Positions 30,898 to 40,641 of a DNA stretch of 64,000 nucleotides are shown here, piece by piece (the stretch's first letter is position 1; each line of letters starts with the position of its first letter). The position numbers and the translations under genes were made by a program. The DNA comes from Amoebophrya sp. A120 (Eukaryota > Sar > Dinophyceae > Syndiniales > Amoebophryaceae). The notes below the pieces were generated by a model. The model saw only the letters and a program-made list of their open reading frames with translations. It ran no database searches and was not told the origin of the DNA. Location: the NCBI GenBank assembly GCA_905178155.1, contig CAJINV010000012.1, positions 3,157,144 through 3,221,143 of the forward strand, written 5' to 3'.

Positions 30898-33867
30898 ATG
30901 CAACAGCGGTACTCCGCCACGCCGGGCGTGATGATGCCGCAAATAGGCGCCGCGGTTCCCCGGCAGCACCAGAAGCAGCAGAGGGCACTGGTAATTATAT
31001 GGAGACGGCTGATAATGTTGAGTTGTCCTGACTGGGGCTGTTGCACTTGTATCAGAACATTTTGTACATTTTCATGGTCCACTACTTCTTGCCGGTGCGC
31101 GGTGCCAGCACAGCCACTCCCATGCAAGACCGTAAAGAAAGAATTTTGTCATGCGAAAAATTAATACGTTGTCGATGCAGCTGGTGCTGGATCATATTCT
31201 TGAACGAAACACGACGAATCGAAATGAATTTTCAGGTCGGTTTCCAGAACGTGTCAAAGTTCGTTCCACCATCCTACGAGGGCGTGCAGCCGGACCAGCT
31301 CCCGTGCCCGGATACGCCATATCCCACGAAAAACGCGTTTCGTTGTGACAATTTAATTTAGCGGAGGAGTTTGCATGAAAAATCACAAGACGAAAAGTAT
31401 TTGTCAAGTGCAGGTTTGTTTCCCGGAAGCTAGAAATGAATGCAAGAGTAGTACCGTGCATCATTGATGCACGGAACTACTCTTGCATGTGTACTGCAAT
31501 TATACCAATACGTGCTTGTGGTCTCCTGATGTGTTCCATTTCCATTCTATGCATCACAAATTCACAGAGAAGCTGCAGTTTGTTCCTCCCATACGCCAAG
31601 TCCCAGAAGTAATGGCTCGCCCGAAGAAGAGGGTATCGTGAGAAAAAACTGTCTCAGTCTTAATAAACCTTTGCAGACTCACCAATAGAAATGTGCTCAA
31701 CAGCATGACCCGGAAAATTGTAACCTGTGATGCGTTTACACCACAGCAAGAGAAATAAACACATACATAGATCTGAAAGAATAGTTTCCTGGATCTCCAG
31801 CATGACAAAAATCTGTCTCTAGGAAGTTTCGCATTACAAGTTGAGACTCTGACACCGTTTTTTCTTGCGATAGAGGACGCTGAGCAGTTACACGACAACT
31901 ATGAGCGTGCACAATATTACATCTTCCCCCTCGTCTTCTTCATTTAGAGAGCAAAAGTAGCAACAGAAGTGGTAGCAAAAATGCAGTTTCTGCATGACAA
32001 ACTTACAGCAGGACAACTTCTGTAGTAAGTGCCTACCATGTAGTGGGCTCCTGTCATGCATAAGAATGACAAAAGAACACATACACAGCTGGAGTTGCGA
32101 TTTTACGATGAGAAATAAGAATATTAAAAGGGGACGACAAGAACTATCCATGCACTCTCATAGCAACCAGAACAACTACACAAAAGCGAGTGAGAAGCTG
32201 ATGGACCAGAAACCACCACAGCATGCATATTCTGGAGGCAGCCGTAAAAGTTTTATTTTGCATTGCCTCAATTTTGTTCTCTTTCCAGTATCTTTTTGCA
32301 GGAATGATCAATGACACGAGTAAATTATGCGAAGATCATTTATCACGGCGGCAAGGACTGGACCTACGGCTACGTCATGTTTATGCACCAGAAGAAATAC
32401 TGGAGTCACTTTGCAACTTACACGACAAAAACAGGAGCGCACGGTAGCAGGCAAGGGAGAGAACCGGAGCAGGACCACTACAACCAGCACCCAAAATATG
32501 GAGGCGTCAGAATCGAAATTGACAAAGTCGAAAAATTTGTGATGCACAAAATTGATGCCAGTTGGGGCCTCAGTTTCTAAGTGGCGTATGACAAATTTCG
32601 GGAGTAAGTACCCACATCCAGTTTGTCCTGCTGTTTGGGCAAAGAAGACTGCTCCTTTCGTGCTACTCTGGCAGCACATTATCTACCCCGAAGCCACAGG
32701 CTTGCATTTGCCTTCTACCCACTACAGGCCTTGCGTGCCCTAAGTACATTTTATGCATCATAAATTATTCGATTTTGTCGATTTCGATTCTGACACTTCC
32801 ATATAAAAATCATAAATGGACAGGAGGTTTTCCCGCCCGGAACGTTTGTCGAGTATAGTGTGCGTGTCATGTTGCAGTTGCACATAGGAAATAATGCATG
32901 ACAGCTGCTTTCCCTTTGCTTCTATCCGCAGCTTGCATGCATTCTGGCATGACAAATGATTTTATTTTTCACCTCCCACCAGGTACCGTTCGCGAACAAT
33001 GCAGAACCGGTGGATCTTGGCAAAGGTCGAGTCATTCGATGACAAGAACCGGGTGTACAGACTAGACGTCCAGCCTAAAGCGCCCATGGACCGGGTAAGG
33101 CTACGGGAAAACAAGGACGAGACAGGGGTAGTGCAGCAAAGGCACTCCGACCACGCGGCGGGTGGCATAGTACCACAGCACGGCGGTATAGAAGTAAAGC
33201 TCTTGCCGAATGACGTGACCGTGAGGAACTTCTCTATTGCGCATGGCAGATTTACTCATGTTAGCTGTCTCTTCATGTGATGAACATGAACTGCCAATGA
33301 TTTATGATTATCAGGTGACCAGCAGGCAGGCAACGTCCAGCCCGAGGTAAGTCCACTGCACGAGCCGCTAGACCTACGCATTGCAAATATGTCTGGGTCT
33401 GGAAGCTTGTGATGCTAGTTTGTGAATTATTTATCGTGGGCGCACTGCAATAAGCAGCCACGCGTGACTAGTCCCTGGGCTTCTTTTGTGTTTCGCTTTC
33501 CGCATGACAAACTGCACAGTGCAGATTCAAGAGTCAACATATGAGACAAGCATGACAAACTTGCACAAATTTCCAGACCCAGACATGTTTGAATTTGATA
33601 AGACCCCGTGGGAGACGACAATCGAGCAATGTCGCACGACCAGGTTTATCGTTTTTTGTCATGCATAGAATTCATCATGCAGTTAGTAGCAGTGGGATTT
33701 TTATCATGCACAGTTGCAACACAACAAAAATCAAAATAAAATACGCAAGCTACACCAATAAATCACGACAGCTCCTGCAAAAGTGCCGGGACCTGGAGCT
33801 TACCAATGCAAAGATCATGGAAGAGAATCGGGAATTGAAATCACAGCTGGACTTACGAAATTTTTGA
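30898..33867 (+). CDS. 323-aa protein with an SH3/Tudor-like module and coiled-coil tail
   Basis: Exons 30898-30990, 31236-31336, 31568-31633, 31878-31899, 32168-32227, 32332-32496, 32809-32853, 32984-33214, 33320-33374, 33606-33643 and 33772-33867 total 972 nt (323 aa plus TGA). GT-AG introns: 30991-31235, 31337-31567, 33644-33771. Residues about 174-225 (FPPGTFVEYRSRT, then WILAKVESFDDKNRVYRLDV and QPKA) form a small beta module of the SH3/Tudor-like kind common in alveolate proteins; in other proteins such modules bind peptides or modified residues. The tail LLQKCRDLELTNAKIMEENR is coiled coil. The model is the least certain of the multi-exon genes: three gaps (32228-32326, 32854-32978, 33215-33314) have near-TSDs but no clear TIR. 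Confidence 0.6.
31440..31488. repeat. 24-bp near-perfect hairpin inside an intron
   Basis: TGCAAGAGTAGT-ACCGTGCATCA at 31441-31463 is the reverse complement of 31465-31487 with one mismatch and a 1-nt loop; the flanking A/T extends it to 24 bp. It lies in the intron 31337-31567 and shares no sequence with the introner TIRs. Confidence 0.85.
31634..31872. mobile_element. introner, single-copy type (GAGAAAAAAC ends)
   Basis: 239 bp; left TATCGTGAGAAAAAACTGTC, right GACACCGTTTTTTCTTGCGATA; TSD GAGGG/GAGGA (4/5). Related in layout to families D and H. Confidence 0.85.
31900..32162. mobile_element. introner, family F
   Basis: 263 bp; left TATGAGCGTGCACAATATTA, right CATGCACTCTCATA; TSD ACAAC/GCAAC (4/5). 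Confidence 0.85.
32228..32326. mobile_element. possible decayed introner
   Basis: 99 bp starting TATTCTGG and ending AAATT with near-TSD ATGCA/ATGCG; no TIR. Included because removal plus 5 bp joins two open frames in phase. A GT-AG alternative from the GTAAAAG near 32242 gives another frame that stops at 32446-32448. Confidence 0.4.
32497..32803. mobile_element. introner, family G
   Basis: 307 bp; ends TATGGAGGCGTCAGAATCGA and TCGATTCTGACACTTCCATA; TSD CAAAA/TAAAA (4/5). Confidence 0.92.
32854..32978. mobile_element. possible decayed introner
   Basis: 125 bp starting TATAGTG, ending CACCTCCCA, with interior GCATGACAG and GCATGACAAATG typical of the elements; TSD TCGAG/CCAGG (3/5). Removal plus 5 bp joins Val-Glu to Tyr-Arg-Ser inside the beta module. 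Confidence 0.45.
33215..33314. mobile_element. possible decayed introner without TAT ends
   Basis: 100 bp beginning GTGACCGTG and ending TTATCAG, bounded by ATGAC/GTGAC. Could equally be an ordinary intron using a nearby GT donor. Removal plus 5 bp keeps the frame. Confidence 0.4.
33375..33600. mobile_element. introner, family A
   Basis: 226 bp; ends TACGCATTGCAAATATGTCT and AGACATGTTTGAATTTGATA; perfect TSD AGACC. Confidence 0.92.
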
Positions 33868-34830
33868 AAACACAATAGCACTATGTGTATTAATCCTGCA
33901 TGACAAAACTACCCTGATACCTGATGCAGCATGACAAGTTGGGACTTCTTTCGTTTTATTCACCTTGCGGAAATCATTTGTGATGCTGGATCGTCGTGGT
34001 CAACAGTTTTACAGCGTTCGTGTCATTGTGTTTTCCAACTGCCATATCACAAGGAGAAGTCCCGTAGTCGAGTATCCTAATTAAAAACGTACCCACACCA
34101 GAGTTGTGATGCAGATTTGCAAAGACAGGAAGACTTGTAATGCGCATCCCCATGAGTATGAGAGCCATTTCCACTCGTGTTTTGGAATTTGCGACTCTGT
34201 GAACAGGATGAGCAGATGAATTTGAGATCCGGCTGCACTTGCTAACCTGCACTACACTGCATAGCGCAACTTGTCATGCGTGACTCACAAAGCCCCTAGG
34301 TTTGTGTTGCAAAATCCTCACCCTGACTCTGGTGTGGGTACGTTTTTGACTCAGGATATCGAGCTCTGGAAGCACAGCTTTCGGGGAGGTAGGTAAAAAC
34401 CAGAAATGATGAGTAGACGGGGTCACGGACGACAATCAACGATGAAGCAGTGGAGGTACCTCCGGTTGTACTATCGAGCTTTTCGTCCGCATTCCCATGA
34501 TCACTTTCTATTCTTGTGTGATGGCAATAGTGAATACAGCCTCATCATCAAAGTCAACGCGCTTCTTCGCAAAAAGTTTAGTGGAGCGAGCATTCTTAAT
34601 ATTTATCATCGAAAATACAGACACAGATGAGATCGTCCCTATTCAACAACAAACAACAAACCATATTAAACCATATTTTTTCGTGCAGAAAATTCTTTTT
34701 TACCGGTAAATACCTTTTATAGTTTATGTCAATCAGACCTTATCAGGAAAAAAAATTCCTTGTCGCCAACCGTTTTATGCTACACAGCAGCTTCGCGTGG
34801 GGTTGAGAAGTGGACTTGTTTACTAGTTTT
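33868..34830. other. unresolved region holding one family E element
   Basis: Element-like interior motifs (GCATGACAAAAC, GCATGACAAGTT, TTTGTGATGC) occur at 33898-33985 without paired TIRs, suggesting a degraded copy. The intact element at 34073-34358 joins GTC GAG to CTC TGG AAG, possibly a short exon, but no gene model could be built. Confidence 0.4.
34073..34358. mobile_element. introner, family E, host gene not identified
   Basis: 286 bp; left TATCCTAATTAAAAACGTAC, right GTACGTTTTTGACTCAGGATA; perfect TSD TCGAG. Confidence 0.92.
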
Positions 34831-34841
34831 ATGTCGCAACA

Positions 34842-35052
34842 TATCGCAAGAAAAAAGTGTTACAGTTACACATTGTGTTGCAAGATCGGCAACACAGACA
34901 ACCTTTCTCATGCAGGAAATGCTTAGGAAGCGGGTTTCCTTCCGGTTTTCCCTTATGATCTTCGCATTACAAGTTTTCTCTGTCACACAGAGAAAATATG
35001 TGACGCAGAAACTCCAACAAATGTGTAACTGTAACACTTTTTTCTCACGATA
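34842..35052. mobile_element. introner, family H, host gene not identified
   Basis: 211 bp; ends TATCGCAAGAAAAAAGTGTT and AACACTTTTTTCTCACGATA; perfect TSD CAACA. Removal restores a 17-codon frame from the ATG at 34831 (MSQQDESSRWKIVKGAQ, then TAA), perhaps the end of a larger unrecognised gene. Confidence 0.92.
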
Positions 35053-35057
35053 CAACA

Positions 35058-35750
35058 AGATGAAAGCAGCAGGTGGAAGATTGTGAAAGGGGCGCAATAA
35101 ACTACTTGTTGTACTACATCCAGGAGAGGTGATGTTGTTGAGACCTGTGGTTAAGTAAGATTTGAAAACAAAAGGAGCTTTGTTCTGCTGTGAAACTGTC
35201 GCGCCTTTGTGGTCTCGCATGCTATGTACGCTGAAATTGAGCCTTTGATGATATCAAAACTTTACATGTTGGAAGTGATAAAGAGCGCGCACTGTGGTCT
35301 GTTGTATCCAAACTCGAGAATTAAGCCATTTCTACAAACAATTTTTGGTACATTTATTTGGAATACAGTTATTTGGTGAGGATACTTCTATTTGGAGACT
35401 AGATTTATTTTTCTCTCGCGCGAGCAGTACAAGAACGAACTGTTGCGTTAAACTTAAAACGCTTGTTTATCTTCTTCCAAGCGCCTTTGGTGCTGGCAAC
35501 TGTTTTGCTCTTGCTGCAACTGCGGGAAGAGATACAATTGAAAACTCTGAATGGAACAACGTCTTGCTCTCGGGAAGCAGAACAGCACTGAATTTGTACG
35601 CATGCGAAATGAATATCAACAATGCTGCTGGAGGACCTACCGTGTCGGCGCCAAAATTTTGAATTTTTTTTCATCCAAACTACAGATGAAGAAAAGAATC
35701 ACTAGTGGTTGACAGGCGTAGACGTACCAGCCTCGATTGAAAGGAGGGGT
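35058..35750. other. intergenic, nothing recognised
   Basis: AT-rich spacer between the last orphan element and the GC-rich island. A 122-codon + strand frame (35294-35662) has no recognisable features. Confidence 0.4.
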
Positions 35751-37600
35751 CCTATGGGGCGGCGTTCTGAATAGCATGCGGCTTATGGTGTTCGGATGAT
35801 GTGGGTGTCGTTTTTTTTTCTCGTCAATGTTGAGGCCGGTAAGCTAAAGCTTGCGCTCATCTTTGAACCGAAGCCGCCCAGACGGCTGGCACGCAGTTGC
35901 ATGGGGTAGACGGATGGGAAGTGGGGCCGCATTCCGTCGCGGGCCGGTGTGTCGGACTGTGGGCCGCTGCATTTCGTGGGGTCGCCAGCCTGGTCCGGGC
36001 GAAGGAGCGCGGGCGCGGGCCTTTTCGTGGTGCGTCTGACTGTGGGCGGCGTTTTCCCTAGCGCATTCAGACAAAGCCACAGCTCCAAAAAAGCTGGCTC
36101 AGGGCGCGCATGTTCGGGACGGTTTTGGCAATGGCCCCGAAGATCGGGCAAGCCGGAGGCTACTCCCCTTGCGCGGGAATACGTCGGACGTGCGCCGCCT
36201 GCACGTATCCCGGGGCCCTGCCTTGGCGAATTGGCCGGGGCGCGGGGCGAGGGCCCGCTGCTGGGGGACGGATTGGTGCCCCGCCGCGCGCCCCCGGTTG
36301 CGTTCGCGCAAACGGCGGCGAAGCGGGCGAGGCAGTACGAGCGCGCGCCCCCAGAGAAGGAGCGCCGCGCCGCTCGCGCATGGTTCCGGCCCGCTAGCGA
36401 ATTGCCCGCGCGGCCAGGGGTATCACAGGCGCAGCATTGGGGGGGCGATTGCCACTGTGCTGCTACCCGAGGGGGCCGGTCTTTTGCCGCGCGGGGCCCA
36501 GCCGGTCGGCCGTCCGGGCTCGCTGAGCCAGAGCGGCGGCCCCGCGCCGCGGCGTCTGTCATCGTGGCGCCCTTTTCGTATGAGGAGACGCCTGCTTCGA
36601 GTGGCTTTGCAGACGGGGCTCTCAAGCAGGGCAGCAGGGTCGTCGGAATGTGCTCGAGCCTAATGCATGACACTGCAGGCGTGCCCCTTGTCGCGCAGCC
36701 AATCGACGGAGGAGCCACGAGCTTCTTCACTCCAAGCATTAGCGCCGCGCTGACAGGGTGCACCAGACGCCGCCAAGGGGGGGCGGGAGGGTCCAGCCAA
36801 AAAAAAATATAAAATTATGGCCCGCCCCAGCTGGTCTTGGACGCGGGTGCATTAATCAGCGAAATCGAAATGCTCACCGGCGGCGTTTCCTTGCGTGCGA
36901 AAGAACACGCCGGGCCCAAATGGGGCCGGCCCGTCGGTCCGGCCGCCCGGGCCGGTTGCCAGCCTTGGCCTTCCTGTTGCGGCTTCCTTCGGAGACTTGC
37001 GAAGCAAGCACGCGCGGGGGCGCTTGGCTGCGTTTCGCCCCTGGTGTGCCGGCCGCGCTTATCAAGCTGCCCGCGCGCGGGGCTACGGCGGCCTGCGCCC
37101 GCGTGGGCGCGCCCCGTGCCTCTTTATGGGCCCCCGGTCTGTCCGGCCCTGCGCCCCGTGTGCTTCGGGGCCCGCCCCGCTGCTGTGACTACTCACGCTG
37201 TCGCTCTCAGGGGCGCCGCGGCCGCGCTGCGTACCCACGCACGAACGCATCGCGCCCGGCCCGAAGGGGCGCCGCTTGCTAGCTCGCCTGTGCGACCGGC
37301 AGGCTGGGCCGCGCCCGGGCTATTGCCTGTTCCGCCAGCCACGTTTGGAATTGAAAGCAAGTTTTTGTTTTTCAGAAATGCAAAGCATGCGCGCCCCGCC
37401 TCTGCCCTCCCCGCGCCGTGGCGCGCCGCCTCCATGCGGCCTTGTGAGCTGCCGTTGTCATCACGTGTTCCCGGCTACCGCAGATACACTCTGCGTCGTC
37501 TTTGGTCTATGGCGCCCGTGTTGCGACGAGGCAGCGGCAGCGCAGTCACTGGGGTTGCTGGTTCATCTACACACTTGCACAACTTCGTTTTTTGATTTGT
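35750..37600. other. GC-rich island of unknown nature
   Basis: Base composition changes abruptly to an estimated 65-70% G+C for about 1.8 kb, against about 40-50% on both sides. Long open frames appear in several phases on both strands at once (for example 35949-36812 +, 36837-37595 +, 35783-36763 -), which is what stop-poor GC-rich DNA produces by chance; their products are Ala/Arg/Pro/Gly-rich without domains. There is an A-rich break at 36799-36816. No introner lies inside it. It ends about 100 bp before the reductase gene. Confidence 0.6.
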
Positions 37601-37696
37601 TTTAGATTGCAATATCCACATTTGTTGGCGGCGGGCTTCTTACTTTCATATCATCGTCATTACATCAACACACACCAAATCCAAAGCACGAAGGAA

Positions 37697-40035
37697 ATGA
37701 CTACGCCGGCGCCCTCCGCTTCTGCCCTCGTGATCGGCGTTACCGGTTTCGTCGGGAGTTATGTTGCGAAAGCCCTGGTAGAGAAGGGCTATAAAGTGCA
37801 CGGCACTTGTCGAGACCCTGCCGTTGCCGCGAAATGGGTTCCGGAAATGCTGCAAAAGTGCACACCAGCAGGAAGTCCTGCGAGCATGGATGACATCATC
37901 AAGCTCCACGCGCTCAACTTCACTGCGGACGAGGAATCGTACGCAGCTGCGAAGGCAGCTATCAAAACCATTTTACAACAAAGTGATGACTCGTCTGCAA
38001 ACAAAGACAGCAGCACTAACAGTGGCCTTTCTACTCCACCAATCAAAGGCGTCTTCATGTGTGCTGGCTACGAGAAGCAGGAGCCTGAGACCATAAAAGT
38101 GATGGAGTCCATGGCGATTGCGACGCTGGAAGCGGTGCTCGAAGTTGGGAAGGAGCGGGAAAATTTTGTAGCAGAGCCGCCTATCGCGGTGATTTTAACC
38201 AGTTCAACCGGCAGCACTAACCCGCCCCCGGAGATTGCGAAAGCCCTTCCGTTGGCCAAAAGCGAGCTGACACATTGGTCGGACCCGGAGTTTCAAATCT
38301 TAAACAAAAGATTTTCGCCCGCCGCGAAGACAAATATGGAGCTGAAGGCTTTCGGGTTTGTCGGTATAATCATGTAGTGAGGAAGTTTACAGGCGTTCCC
38401 TTTGCGTACGACAACGACCGCTCGCGAGGAAAGTGTAGTTGCTCCCACCTCTAACATGGTTCCTGACGCCTTGTTCTCAGGCTCAGTAGTGCGTCGGCTT
38501 GTTTTTCGACTTTAGAAAAAATGGCCCTTCATCACAGTGTTTCACACCTTGCGAATTTCGACTCTATCGCAAACGCCGAAACTGATGTCAGGTCGCAACG
38601 CCCAGGACGAGGTCGTCGATTCAGAAAAACACGAAAACGTGAAGAACAAAATCCGGCTTTCGATCATGAATCCTTCGTGGATTCTCGCACCGCAGCTCCA
38701 GCCTGGTGACGTCTCCGGGAACGGTCTCTAGGCATTGTAAATTTATAATCTGAGTCGGGAAATTTGTGATGCTAGTCTGGTGGCACGCCTCTGATTTTTG
38801 TATTGTGTGGCCACGAAGAGCCCCTCTTGTCTGTCATGCAGAAACGCAGCTTCTCTTTACTTATACTTTCTCATGCAAAGCACACAAGCACAAAAGAGAG
38901 CCGCGAGCGCGAAAGAACCTGTCATGCGTGGCGGTGCATGATTACAGTGTGCTTACACACTGTTCACTGACATGCACGACCATCACGTTCACAACTTCCC
39001 CGACCCAGACGCTGGTTCGCACTTGATAGTTTCCCTTGGCTTGCGAAAATCGTGCAGGGGACTGCGATACGAACTGCAAAAGTAGCGCACTCGTAGTAAT
39101 TGCAATTATGCATTACTTGAGGTAAATCCGCATTGCAAATTTTATTTCTCATGCTGAGAAAATTTGTAGTGCATTTATACCCAGAGTGCGATACTTTTGC
39201 AATTCATATGCGATGAGCGAACAAATTCCAAACGACAGCATATGCAAGAAAAAAACTGTGTAAGTAAGTGTAAATCTGTGATGCAGAAAATGCAAAACAG
39301 TGACACTTGTCATGCTCGACATGCATGATCGGCTCGCGTCCTGTGTGTTTTCCCTTCCTATCTGCGCATAGCAAGTTTTTCCTGTCATAGCAGACAAACT
39401 TGTGATGCTGTTTTCCCAAAAGACTTGCACCAACACAGTTTTTTTCTTGGATACAGCATGTCCATCATTTACTGCCAGGACTTGGCCGCGTTGCACGTCG
39501 CGTGCCTCGAAAACCCCACTGCGTCCGGTCGGTACTTCGGGGTGTGCCGATCCTGGGCCTGGGAAGAGATTTTGGAAACCGTGCAGAACATTCTATCAAA
39601 TGCAAAAATGTCTGGGTCTGGAAGAATGCAACTTGTGATGCTGAATTTGGATTCCAAAAAAATCTGTATTGCATGAGCAGCAAAGGGAACGTAATGTTTG
39701 CTACGCGGAGAGGGCATTTGTTTTTGTCATGCGGAATAGGCATCAAGAAGCCCTCAAAAAATCTGTGATGCTAGGGCATGCATCACAGGCGTGATGGCTC
39801 ATGCGAAATGTGCATGACAAGTCTCAGAACCTTCCAGACCCAGACACTTTTGCATTGATACATTCGGGGAAAGGACAAATACACCATGCCGCCGAAAAAC
39901 TACGAGGAGCCGAATCCGGTCACGGAGTTCGATTTGACACGGCAGAAGGAGCTGTCTGGCGGGAAGGAATTAATGAGCCTGGAGGGGATTTTGAGGGATA
40001 CAATAGGCTATTTGGAAGAAAAGCAGTTGGTGTAA
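37697..40035 (+). CDS. NAD(P)-dependent reductase, extended SDR (DFR/cinnamoyl-CoA reductase-like)
   Basis: Exons 37697-38359, 38516-38728, 39034-39067, 39214-39240, 39459-39593 and 39866-40035 sum to 1242 nt (413 aa plus TAA). Intron 38360-38515 is GT-AG; the rest are elements of families A, C, D and A. The Rossmann motif is GVTGFVGSYVAKALVEKGY (about residues 14-32), followed by an ILTSSTGS strand (about 166), SPAAKTNMELKA (about 207), NPSWILAPQLQPG (about 273) and the family hallmark DLAALHVACLENPTASGRY (about 316-334). Family members reduce carbonyls of flavonoid, cinnamoyl or related substrates; the substrate here is unknown. Odd point: at the active site the position expected to be the YxxxK tyrosine is Ser (S-P-A-A-K). 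The ATG at 37697 is chosen because it is closely followed by the nucleotide-binding motif. Confidence 0.85.
38729..39028. mobile_element. introner, family A, diverged
   Basis: 300 bp; left TAGGCATTGTAAATTTATAA, then TCTGAGTCGGG; right CCCGACCCAGACGCTGG and CACTTGATA; TSD GTCTC/GTTTC (4/5). Older copy judging from TIR decay. Confidence 0.8.
39068..39208. mobile_element. introner, family C
   Basis: 141 bp; ends TACGAACTGCAAAAGTAGCG and CGATACTTTTGCAATTCATA; perfect TSD TGCGA. Confidence 0.93.
39241..39453. mobile_element. introner, family D
   Basis: 213 bp; ends TATGCAAGAAAAAAACTGTG and CACAGTTTTTTTCTTGGATA; perfect TSD CAGCA. Only 27 nt of exon separates it from the previous element. Confidence 0.94.
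39594..39860. mobile_element. introner, family A
   Basis: 267 bp; ends TATCAAATGCAAAAATGTCT and AGACACTTTTGCATTGATA; perfect TSD CATTC. Confidence 0.94.
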
Positions 40036-40641
40036 TGTATGATGACGAAACAATAAACAGTAACAGACGGCGCAACAGGAAGTAGAAGCTGGTCTGCTGC
40101 AACACGACCAAGCGCTGCTATGCGCGGCAAAGCCATTTCAATTTCTTGCAAAAGTGGCTACAGGAACTTCCAAGAAGATACTTACAGTAAATGCGCGAGA
40201 ATCTTGACAAGGCCACACTTCTCAAAAATTTGATGAAGTTCTTCCAGCACTGTACCTTTACTATTGTTCGGGAGTGTCCTTGTCCTACATGTACTTCTCC
40301 AACGCAACGACAGTTCAGTTGCTATCACTTCTGTGGATTGCGTAGGCGCTGTCAGTGCGCAGGCCTGTTATTTTTTTTCCCCCAGAGAGTATAAGAGGAT
40401 CTGCAGCTGGTATGTATTCGAGAGAGCCAGTTGGGCACCGTGGAGAAAAAGTTCGCATTTCCACGTGCGCCAAACATAATCAAGTGATGACATCTTGTTC
40501 ACGGGTTTCAGAGTGGAAAGGCTTCTTCAAAGTTCTTTTAGAGAATTTAAGGCCCACCGTGGAGTGTACCGAGAGTGGAAGAGCATTACTACCGGCAAAC
40601 GTGAAATAAATATAACAAAGAAAGCGTCTAAATAAAACAAG
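40036..40641. other. intergenic, nothing recognised
   Basis: About 600 bp between the reductase and the PrpD-like gene, same strand. No element ends, hairpin terminator or coding frame recognised. Confidence 0.45.

Noticed and set aside
32311-32448. Alternative exon frame (LCEDHLSRRQGLDLRLRHVY) in the Tudor-like gene
   Set aside because: It ends in a stop at 32446-32448 and cannot join the downstream beta-module exon, whose phase is fixed by four later exons.
35783-36763. 326-codon - strand frame and several + strand frames in the GC-rich island
   Set aside because: Simultaneous long frames in many phases are expected in GC-rich DNA; products are Ala/Arg/Pro/Gly-rich without motifs.
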